Origin: Candidatus Electrothrix marina
GTDB lineage: Bacteria > Desulfobacterota > Desulfobulbia > Desulfobulbales > Desulfobulbaceae
Direction of reading: 5' to 3'
DNA: 5,947 nucleotides
NCBI GenBank assembly: GCA_004028495.1
Contig: MTKS01000113.1
Coordinates: 1-5,947, forward strand
The notes beneath the pieces were generated by a model, which saw nothing but the letters and a program-made list of their open reading frames with translations, did not search any database and was not told the origin of the DNA. Each line of letters opens with the position of its first letter. Positions within the stretch are counted from its first letter, which is position 1. Positions 1 through 5,517 of the stretch are shown one piece after another. Both the position numbers and the translations under genes were made by a program.

Positions 1-671
1 GAGGAGAAAAAAAAGGTGCTCATAGAGAGCAGGTGAATCAAAACGGAAAGGCCGAGCTGGCTGGTGAGAGCGGGGAGAGAGGAGTAGACTTGAAAATAAC
101 GTTCAGAGAGCCGACCGAGAAAACCGAGGTACTTACCGACAGTAAAAAAAGAAAATTTACGCAGAAAAAAAAGGAGAAGCAGGCCGGTTGCCAAAGCGAT
201 GAGGATAAGTAAAAGAGGGTAATAAATGTGCGTGGGCAACAGGGTACGGTTCAAAAGCAAGGCAGCGATATTAAGCAGCAGCAGCCCTGCCAACCCTATG
301 ACACGATCAATAAATACCCCGTAAAAGGCATCTTCAGCAGAACCGGTCACTTTTACGCAGTCATAGATGCGCACACCGTCCCCGCCTATACTGGTGGGAA
401 GCCCTTGATTAAAAAAGGCTCCTTTAAAATAACTGCCCAGGTAAAACGAGAAAGGAGCCTTAAAGCCGAGTCGACCTACAATCAGCTGCCATCGATATGC
501 GGCCACAGTGAGACAGGCAAGTTGAGCGAACAGGGCTAACAAAAGATACCCCGGAGAAATTGCGGTCACCGCCTCAAGCATCTCTTCAGGATGAATACTG
601 CGAAAAATGAGAAAGAGCAGCAAACCGGTGACCGAGAGTCTCAGTGTGTATTGGAGGGTTGTCTTGGCCAT
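1..671 (-). CDS. YbhN/UPF0104 (LPG synthase TM-like) flippase-family membrane protein, 3' end off window
   Basis: This is a polytopic inner-membrane protein of the family that includes YbhN/UPF0104, AglD and the membrane half of lysylphosphatidylglycerol synthases. Members are implicated in lipid or lipid-linked substrate translocation; the substrate here cannot be read from sequence. The frame stays open from the ATG at 671 to the left edge, giving 223 complete codons with no stop. The C-terminal third is probably missing, since family members are usually about 300-340 residues. The family hallmark lies at residues 88-104 (N-Q-G-L-P-T-S-I-G-G-D-G-V-R-I-Y-D), followed by a D-R-V motif at 122-124. 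Hydrophobic segments fall near residues 8-24, 40-58, 117-140, 149-170 and 205-223. The ATG sits 3 nt after the lptF stop and in the same frame (TGA AAA ATG), so translation is probably coupled to lptF. No Shine-Dalgarno is visible. Family assignment is fairly firm; function is inference. Confidence 0.85.
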   Translation of the reverse strand, partial: MAKTTLQYTLRLSVTGLLLFLIFRSIHPEEMLEAVTAISPGYLLLALFAQLACLTVAAYRWQLIVGRLGFKAPFSFYLGSYFKGAFFNQGLPTSIGGDGVRIYDCVKVTGSAEDAFYGVFIDRVIGLAGLLLLNIAALLLNRTLLPTHIYYPLLLILIALATGLLLLFFLRKFSFFTVGKYLGFLGRLSERYFQVYSSLPALTSQLGLSVLIHLLSMSTFFFS

Positions 672-674
672 TTT

Positions 675-1568
675 TCAGGTATCGTATTTTTCAAGCTGTG
701 TCTCGCAGTACGGACACGGTTTAAACCCGGCTTCGCAGGCAACAAAGGTACTGTTGAACTGAAGCGTACAGTTCTCGCAATGATACTGTTCGCAGCCCGG
801 CAGATGAAAGAGCCGTTCTTTTGCGTCCGCGTGAACGAGCATCCCTTCCCGGACCGGTTCTTCTTCTTTCTTCTTGCTGCCGCCGTTTTGCCTTTTGCTC
901 AATAACCGGCTGAACAGATTGAAAAGTCGTTTAAGCGGAGCAAAAAAGAGAGTGTCAAAAACGGACTCAAGCCAAATGGTCAGGCGTTCAGAGAAGATCG
1001 GTCGCTCCTGCTCAACTCGCCAGAAAATAATCCCGGTTATGACCGCAAAGATAATATTGGGCAACCACATGCCTGCAAGGAGAGGCAGTACCATATCTTC
1101 CGCCATTACCCTGAATAAAGTAAAAACAACATAATAGAAAACGAAAAATCCCAGTCCCAGGGGGATGCCGACCGCTTTTCTTCCCGGCCCGGCCTGCAGG
1201 CCCAGGGGCAGGCCAAGCAGACTGAGGATCAGACACCCCACCGGCAGGGACAGGCGATGATGGTATTCCGTCAGATAAATAAGGCCTGCCTTAGTATCAA
1301 CACCGTATTTACGGGCGGCGGCAAGAAGCTGTTCCTGCGACATGCTGCCTCGACTCAGCTTGGTGACGTCATCCCCGTCAATGCGGGTGGGCGGTTTTAA
1401 GGGGATATGGAGCTGATACCGCTTGAAGCGAACAATCTGGCTGTCCAACCCGTCGGTATTATGCAGGGTGCCGTTGTCCAATACAATGGTTACGGACATG
1501 GTGTTGATATTTGCCTTCATACGGCCTTTTTTAGCCATGATGATGATCGGCTGCTCTCGACCGCGCAT
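675..1568 (-). CDS. lptF: LptF, C-terminal portion of a frameshifted gene, with extra Cys-rich cytoplasmic tail
   Basis: This is the downstream part of a broken LptF, the LPS-export ABC permease that pairs with LptG and the ATPase LptB to extract LPS from the inner membrane. LptF-like coding continues in this frame upstream of the ATG at 1568, back to about 1622 (V-D-D-I-D-E-K-E-H-W-N-G-V-Y-V-S-D), so 1568 is not the natural start. This part holds most of the periplasmic jelly-roll and three membrane segments at local residues about 104-125, 131-156 and 160-184. The segment around Y-H-H-R-L-S-L-P-V-G-C is typical of LptF TM4. After the last membrane helix comes an atypical tail of about 110 residues. 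It has an amphipathic stretch (about 195-228), a charged linker (KKKEEE), then a module with H255, C259, C264-x2-C267, C278 and C285-x2-C288. Since LptF termini are cytoplasmic, this tail should face LptB. The TGA at 677-675 is 3 nt before the next gene. Confidence 0.85.
   Translation of the reverse strand: MRGREQPIIIMAKKGRMKANINTMSVTIVLDNGTLHNTDGLDSQIVRFKRYQLHIPLKPPTRIDGDDVTKLSRGSMSQEQLLAAARKYGVDTKAGLIYLTEYHHRLSLPVGCLILSLLGLPLGLQAGPGRKAVGIPLGLGFFVFYYVVFTLFRVMAEDMVLPLLAGMWLPNIIFAVITGIIFWRVEQERPIFSERLTIWLESVFDTLFFAPLKRLFNLFSRLLSKRQNGGSKKKEEEPVREGMLVHADAKERLFHLPGCEQYHCENCTLQFNSTFVACEAGFKPCPYCETQLEKYDT
705..806 (-). other. Putative Ada-like zinc-binding module at the LptF C-terminus
   Basis: The codons here encode F-H-L-P-G-C, then C-E-N-C, then A-G-F-K-P-C-P-Y-C. 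The pattern resembles the metal-binding module of Ada and related small domains, which show an early Cys pair and a late A-G-[FY]-[RK]-P-C-x-x-C signature. Two CxxC pairs 17 residues apart could also form a zinc ribbon. The six Cys and two His support metal binding. The metal, and any sensing role, are inference. Confidence 0.6.
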
Positions 1569-2116
1569 ATCCGAAACATAGACCCCGTTCCAGTGTTCCT
1601 TTTCATCAATATCATCGACAAAACGACCAGATCACCAAGGGCCTCGGTAAATTTTTTCTCCTTAATTCCGCTGTCTATTTTCTCCTTGGCCAACTGAAAC
1701 ATGAGTTGGTGCATGGCAATCTCACCGGCCGGAATAAGGCGGACCGAGAAATAGCCTGTCAGGGCGGCGATGAATGCCGAGACAATGATAACCGGGGGGA
1801 GCATCTGGCGCAGGCTGATACCGCAGGCTTTGAGGGCGAGAATTTCCCGTTCGTTAGTTAAGCGGGTAAAACCGATAATAACTCCGGCCATGCTGGCCAT
1901 AGGAATAACATAGAGCAGCATGTGGGGGAAGATGTAGGAGAAAAGACGGATGAAATCGGGGAAATTGATCCCGAGTTCAAGGACAATTTCCAGCAGCGGA
2001 ATGAGTCGGATCAGAAAAAAGACCCCGTACAGAATAAGAAAACTGGCAAAGAACGGAGCAAGCAGTTCAGTTGCCAGATAGCTGTACAGGAGAAGTGGAA
2101 TGCCTTTGCGCTGCAT
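1517..2116 (-). CDS. lptF: LptF, N-terminal portion of a frameshifted gene
   Basis: This is the first part of the LPS-export permease LptF. Residues 1-165 are LptF-like: membrane segments near 12-38, 57-80 and 103-127, with the coupling-helix-like stretch R-L-T-N-E-R-E-I-L-A-L-K-A-C-G between TM2 and TM3. The beginning of the periplasmic domain follows, through K-F-T-E-A-L-G-D-L-V-V. After Val165 the frame changes to low-complexity, non-homologous residues (L-S-M-I-L-M-K-R...) and stops at residue 199. The LptF sequence resumes in another frame at 1622. Restoring one T in the T-run at 1623-1620 joins the halves as L-V-V-F-V-D-D and gives about 480 residues. The ATG at 2116 is the only plausible start, because an in-frame TGA lies four codons upstream. 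The start is 42 nt after the M23 stop. No Shine-Dalgarno is evident. Whether the break is a real mutation or a sequence error cannot be decided here. Confidence 0.88.
   Translation of the reverse strand: MQRKGIPLLLYSYLATELLAPFFASFLILYGVFFLIRLIPLLEIVLELGINFPDFIRLFSYIFPHMLLYVIPMASMAGVIIGFTRLTNEREILALKACGISLRQMLPPVIIVSAFIAALTGYFSVRLIPAGEIAMHQLMFQLAKEKIDSGIKEKKFTEALGDLVVLSMILMKRNTGTGSMFRICAVESSRSSSWLKKAV
1619..1624 (-). other. Frameshift site in lptF (short T-run on coding strand)
   Basis: On the minus strand the bases read GTC GTT TTG TCG in the upstream frame. LptF homology stops at GTT (1624-1622) and resumes as GTC GAT GAT from 1619. Only two T residues lie between, so one base is missing. 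A five-T run instead of four would give GTT TTT GTC and an uninterrupted protein. The heptamer does not match the canonical X-XXY-YYZ slippery pattern, so programmed -1 frameshifting is unlikely. Confidence 0.85.
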
Positions 2117-2158
2117 ATTTTTTGATCAGGTGCCTGTTGAAGAGTACAGGTTAAAGGA

Positions 2159-3547
2159 TTATTGAATAACATTATTAATGTTGACGTCAATCCAATGTTG
2201 ATCCCACCATTCAATCGGGGTAACAAAAATGCCGTGCACCAGCATGGAGAAGTGGAGATGGTCGCCCCCGGCCATTCCGGTGGTTCCGGAATGGCCGATG
2301 ATCTCTCCTTTTTCCACTAATTGTCCCGGTTCAACAGCAATGCGGCTGAGGTGAGAATACAGGCTGGTCAGGCCCTGGCCGTGATCAATCATGACCATGT
2401 TCCCGTAGATTCCAAGATAGTCGGCAAAAACAACCTTGCCCCTGTTCGCCGCTTCGACAGTAACCCGGGCTGTTGAGGCAATATCCATGCCGAGATGGGT
2501 CTGGTGATCAATCGCCTCTCCCTGGTAATAATAGGTCCGCTGATCGGCAAAACCGGCCCTGCCGGCTCCCGGCATCCTAAGAAAACGATCCTGCCACAGC
2601 TGTTCACTTGCCGTGTTGCTGCTGAGAGCGGCAATTTTTTCCGCATTGCGAATGCGGACAGTATTATTGACAAAGAGATATTTTTCCAGATTTGTTCCGG
2701 TGAGTTCCGGGTAGCTTTCTTGAAATTCCGGGATTTTTTTATTGAGAAAACCGTCTGAGATATTAATTCGATCTTTCTTGTCCTTGGCCGGTTTAAATCG
2801 TATAGAAAAAGTGCTGTTCCCCTCATTGCCGGCCTGATCTTCTGCAACAACTTGCATTTGCTCCGGCTTATCGGAGTTCCAAGGGAGAGCGATGTAGGCG
2901 ATAAATCTTTTCTTGCCGTCCGGCAGAGGATATCCTTGAAAAAAAGCATCATCAAGCATGACCCCGTGTCGCTCCGAGGGTTCGGAGATGCTGTAGACAA
3001 CAATGCCGCTTCCGCCCGGCATAATATATTGCTGCGCATGTTCAATATGAACCCTGGGCGGCTTGGTGTCAATAGTCACGGGAAAAACATGAATGGTCGC
3101 ATTGCCTTGCAAGTCACCGTTCAGAGAGAAATCATGGACGGAAACCGTGAGCTTTGCCTCGCCTTCTTTTGCTCCTGCCTGCTGAACATCCAGAGTGAGG
3201 GTTTCCTGTATTTCTCCGGCCCCGGCCTTTGAGAGCCACGCCCGGCGGGGAAAACTTTTCTTGAACAGCTGAAATTCTTTTTCGTTTTGCCGGAGGACAA
3301 TGGCTACCTGCTGAATGCCGCTTTTACGATCAGATGCTTGAAGTTGTACTTCCAGCGGGCTTCCGAGAAAGAGGGGGTCTTTGTCCAGCGTGACCTGCGG
3401 TTTTTCCGTCTCAAAAAGGATAAACCCGACTGCGGCACCGGCAAGAACAAGGAGCAGGATGAAAACTATGAGGACGTTGCGTCCCAGCCATTTTTTGGTT
3501 GCGGAACGGGAGGAGGCACCTAATCTGCGTCTGTTTCTCGAGTTCAT
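2159..3547 (-). CDS. Membrane-anchored M23 family peptidoglycan metallopeptidase with Ig-like modules
   Basis: This 462-residue protein is predicted to be a periplasmic zinc endopeptidase that cleaves peptidoglycan cross-bridges, or a LytM-like regulator of such enzymes. A basic N-terminus (N-R-R-R) precedes one transmembrane segment at about 25-45, so it is probably an N-in anchored protein. Residues about 50-155 and 160-252 look like beta-rich Ig-like modules (for example A-E-D-Q-A-G-N-E-G at 235-243). A linker follows, and the M23 domain covers about 340-450. All expected zinc and catalytic residues are visible: H351 and D355 (HxxxD), H399 (Y-S-H), and H430 and H432 (HLH). It is therefore likely an active enzyme rather than a degenerate EnvC/NlpD-type activator. 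The ATG at 3547 is the only standard start after an in-frame TAA. It lies 57 nt after rng and 42 nt before lptF, suggesting co-expression with LPS export. The exact bond cleaved cannot be inferred. Confidence 0.92.
   Translation of the reverse strand: MNSRNRRRLGASSRSATKKWLGRNVLIVFILLLVLAGAAVGFILFETEKPQVTLDKDPLFLGSPLEVQLQASDRKSGIQQVAIVLRQNEKEFQLFKKSFPRRAWLSKAGAGEIQETLTLDVQQAGAKEGEAKLTVSVHDFSLNGDLQGNATIHVFPVTIDTKPPRVHIEHAQQYIMPGGSGIVVYSISEPSERHGVMLDDAFFQGYPLPDGKKRFIAYIALPWNSDKPEQMQVVAEDQAGNEGNSTFSIRFKPAKDKKDRINISDGFLNKKIPEFQESYPELTGTNLEKYLFVNNTVRIRNAEKIAALSSNTASEQLWQDRFLRMPGAGRAGFADQRTYYYQGEAIDHQTHLGMDIASTARVTVEAANRGKVVFADYLGIYGNMVMIDHGQGLTSLYSHLSRIAVEPGQLVEKGEIIGHSGTTGMAGGDHLHFSMLVHGIFVTPIEWWDQHWIDVNINNVIQ
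2269..2297. repeat. Perfect 12-bp inverted repeat (5-nt loop) inside the M23 gene
   Basis: CGGCCATTCCGG at 2269-2280 is exactly mirrored by CCGGAATGGCCG at 2286-2297, around a TGGTT loop. In the mRNA (minus strand) it would form a stable GC-rich hairpin. It encodes the conserved I-G-H-S-G-T-T-G-M-A-G stretch just upstream of the catalytic HLH. No T-run follows on either strand, so it is not a standard intrinsic terminator. Confidence 0.9.
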
Positions 3548-3570
3548 GGTAACAGGTAAGATAATTGAGG

Positions 3571-3600
3571 ATTATGTGTTTTTCTATATGATTGTTTGAA
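3571..3600 (-). promoter_or_regulatory. Weak candidate promoter between rng and the M23 gene
   Basis: On the minus strand, TTCAAA (3600-3595) and CATAAT (3576-3571) are separated by 18 nt in the 57-nt gap after the rng stop. Transcription would start near 3564, about 17 nt ahead of the M23 ATG. The matches to sigma-70 consensus are 4/6 and 5/6 in an AT-rich gap, so this may be chance. If real, it would allow the envelope genes to be expressed apart from rng. Confidence 0.25.
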
Positions 3601-3604
3601 GAGG

Positions 3605-5110
3605 TTAATCGTCCCAGACAACCTCGTACCGGTGAACATGAAGATTGTACACCGGGGACACTGTGATCTCTTTTCCCGTGGTTTTTTCGAGATGTCGGAG
3701 ATGATGCGCTTCGTCCTGAGACAGTGTGTCGGCGATATGCGGATGCACCTTGACGGTTACATGTTTTCCGCCGGCCTTGCGGTTGTCTCGGTAGATTTTG
3801 CGAAAAATTTCATAACAGATGGTTTGTCGTGATTTGACAATACCTTCTCCGCCGCAATAAAAGCAGGGTTCGCACATGAGTTGGGACAGACTTTCACTGG
3901 AACGCTTTCGGGTCATCTGTACCAGACCGAACTCCGAGACCTTGAGGATGTTGACGCGGTTTTTGTCCTTGCTCATGGCTTTCAGAAAGGCATTATAGAG
4001 TTCTTCCCGATGCTGCTCCGTTTCCATATCGATAAAATCAATAATAATGATTCCCCCGATATTACGGAGCCTCAGCTGATAGGATATCTCTTTCACCGCC
4101 TCCATATTGGTTTTGTAAATAGTCTCGTTCAGGTCATTTTTGCCCACATAACGCCCGGTATTCACATCCACCACCGTCAAAGCTTCCGTGGTTTCAATAA
4201 TAAGGTATCCACCTGAGCGCAACCAAACTTTTTTGTCAATAGCACGGGCAACATCCACTTCAATGCCGTAGGCGTCAAAAATAGGCACTTCACTGTCATA
4301 AAAGACAATTCTGCTTTTTAATTTCGGGGCGAAGGTAACCACGAAATTGAGAAGCCGTTCATGCATGCTCCTGGAATCGACAACAAGCTCATTGACGCTG
4401 TCCGTGAAGAGATCCCGCACCGCTCTCAGTACCAGGTCCAGATCCTGATAGATCAGGCGGGGTGCTGTTGCCCGCTGTGCATTGGATCGAATATCATCCC
4501 AAAGCAGCAGAAGAAACTCCATATCCGCTTCAATTTCGGCTTTTGTGACGTTCTCGGCAACAGTGCGGACAATAAAACCGGTGCCTTCCGGGCGCAGCTG
4601 CTCAATCTTTTGCCGCAGCTCTTCCCGAATATACTCATCCTCTATCTTGCGGGAAATGCCGATATGATCTGTTAACGGCATAAAGACCAGATTGCGGCAG
4701 GGCAGAGTGATATGGCAGGTCAGACGGGCACCCTTGGAACCGATGGGTTCCTTTGCGATCTGTACCAGAATGGTCTGCCCTTCCTTAACCAGATCCTCGA
4801 TAGCCGGATTGACCGATTTTTTTTCAACAGCTTCAACAGCAGAGCGACTCGCTTCCGGTTGCGAGAGCTGCGCCATTGACATTGAAGTGTCAATATCGTC
4901 AACATAAAGAAAACCGGTGCGGTCAAGGCCGATATCGACAAACGCCGCCTGCATACCCGGCAGAACCCGAACAACCTTGCCTTGGTAGATATTGCCCACC
5001 AACCCATTTTCCGTCGGGCGTTCGAGATGGAACTCAAGCAGGCTGCCCCGTTCCACCACCGCGATACGGTTCTCATAAGGCGTGGCGTTTATTACAATGT
5101 CTGTATACAT
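3605..5110 (-). CDS. rng: Ribonuclease G (RNase E/G family endoribonuclease)
   Basis: RNase G is a cytoplasmic, 5'-end-sensing endoribonuclease that cuts single-stranded AU-rich RNA. It works in 16S rRNA 5' maturation and mRNA decay. This protein is 501 residues, close to the E. coli RNase G length (489) and without the long RNase E C-terminal scaffold, which supports rng rather than rne. In order it shows an S1 RNA-binding domain with G-N-I-Y-Q-G-K-V-V-R-V-L-P-G-M-Q-A-A-F-V-D-I-G at about 39-61 and a 5'-sensor/RNase-H-like region. The DNase I-like catalytic core carries metal ligands D315 and N317 in V-V-D-V-N-T-G and D358 in I-I-I-D-F-I-D. The Zn-link cysteines are C416 and C419 (C-F-Y-C-G-G). 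The motif M-T-R-K-R at 399-403 is also typical. The ATG at 5110 is supported by an in-frame TGA four codons upstream and by the conserved start region. It heads the minus-strand cluster; the M23 gene begins 57 nt after its TAA. Confidence 0.96.
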   Translation of the reverse strand: MYTDIVINATPYENRIAVVERGSLLEFHLERPTENGLVGNIYQGKVVRVLPGMQAAFVDIGLDRTGFLYVDDIDTSMSMAQLSQPEASRSAVEAVEKKSVNPAIEDLVKEGQTILVQIAKEPIGSKGARLTCHITLPCRNLVFMPLTDHIGISRKIEDEYIREELRQKIEQLRPEGTGFIVRTVAENVTKAEIEADMEFLLLLWDDIRSNAQRATAPRLIYQDLDLVLRAVRDLFTDSVNELVVDSRSMHERLLNFVVTFAPKLKSRIVFYDSEVPIFDAYGIEVDVARAIDKKVWLRSGGYLIIETTEALTVVDVNTGRYVGKNDLNETIYKTNMEAVKEISYQLRLRNIGGIIIIDFIDMETEQHREELYNAFLKAMSKDKNRVNILKVSEFGLVQMTRKRSSESLSQLMCEPCFYCGGEGIVKSRQTICYEIFRKIYRDNRKAGGKHVTVKVHPHIADTLSQDEAHHLRHLEKTTGKEITVSPVYNLHVHRYEVVWDD

Positions 5111-5284
5111 ATTGCGTGGCTGTCAGCTAGCCGTTATTCTCCGGACGGCAGTTATTTCTTCAACAGTCCTGCCGGCATCTTGACGGTATGCACGGAAATT
5201 ATTTTCTTATGAAGCTTCAGGGAGCTTGTCCAGAGGCAATAAAAATATTTTTTTAAACGCGAAAAATGATTTATGATACTCGAC

Positions 5285-5317
5285 AACAAAGGAATTTCCC
5301 AGAAGAAATTTTTTGTT
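5285..5317. repeat. Imperfect inverted repeat in the divergent intergenic region
   Basis: AACAAAGGAATTT (5285-5297) can pair with AAATTTTTTGTT (5306-5317) across an 8-nt loop. The plus-strand RNA would use six perfect outer pairs, two G-U pairs, four further A-U pairs and one bulged A. It is AT-rich and has no following T-tract beyond its own arm, so a terminator role is doubtful. It lies just after a TATGAT hexamer (5272-5277) and could be a leader hairpin or a protein-binding site. Confidence 0.4.
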
Positions 5318-5489
5318 CTATCGGTCAGAGCAGGATATAAGCAAGAATTGTTCTACAGTTATGTGCGGCTCGAATTATTCGAGATGTATTCCGCCCTGTG
5401 CTGTTGTCAGGAAGGAGAGGCTGAAGCTCTTATCTTGAGGCGTTCTTCCTGCCGGATCTAACCCCCTGCCTTTCAAACGATTTTTAATA

Positions 5490-5495
5490 TATAAT
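5490..5495 (+). promoter_or_regulatory. Candidate -10 element for the holA-like gene
   Basis: A perfect TATAAT lies 22 nt before the ATG at 5518. It would start transcription near 5502 and leave a leader of only about 16 nt with no Shine-Dalgarno. The -35 position with a 17-nt spacer reads TGCCTT (5467-5472), a poor match, and the context is AT-rich. The assignment is tentative. Confidence 0.4.
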
Positions 5496-5517
5496 AGACA
5501 TTATTTATTGTTACGCC

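Larger units (their letters stand above)
5111..5517. other. 407-bp divergent intergenic region between rng and the holA-like gene
   Basis: No gene is supported here. A 62-codon frame on the plus strand (5273-5461) has no ribosome-binding site or recognisable product. The region is AT-rich at 5238-5280, including an AAAAATATTTTT palindrome. It holds an imperfect inverted repeat at 5285-5317 and a short one at 5369-5383 (CTCGAA, TTA, TTCGAG). Near rng, GCCGT (5130-5134) and ACGGC (5145-5149) can pair and would place a GGAG in the loop, about 28 nt upstream of the rng ATG. The region must hold the promoters for both flanking genes. I found no strong sigma-70 match for rng. Confidence 0.7.

Noticed and set aside
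1191..1202. 12-bp palindrome GGCCTGCAGGCC in lptF
   Set aside because: A self-complementary 12-mer is expected about once in a window of this size. It encodes ordinary LptF residues and has no loop.
2641..2657. 7-bp inverted repeat CCGCATT/AATGCGG, next to a T-run on the plus strand
   Set aside because: For a terminator the T-run must follow the stem. Here T residues precede it on the plus strand and A residues follow on the minus strand. It lies inside the M23 coding sequence.
2389..3072. 227-codon minus-strand frame inside the M23 gene
   Set aside because: It is an alternative frame of the M23 gene on the same strand, with Arg/Ser-rich composition and no motif. The M23 frame carries complete zinc ligands.
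4875..4894. 7-bp inverted repeat ATTGACA/TGTCAAT in rng
   Set aside because: Several stems of this length are expected by chance, and it lies in the S1-domain coding region without other support.
5273..5461. 62-codon plus-strand frame in the intergenic region (M-I-L-D-N-K...)
   Set aside because: It has no ribosome-binding site, no recognisable motif and unremarkable composition, and it overlaps inverted repeats. It is probably a chance frame.
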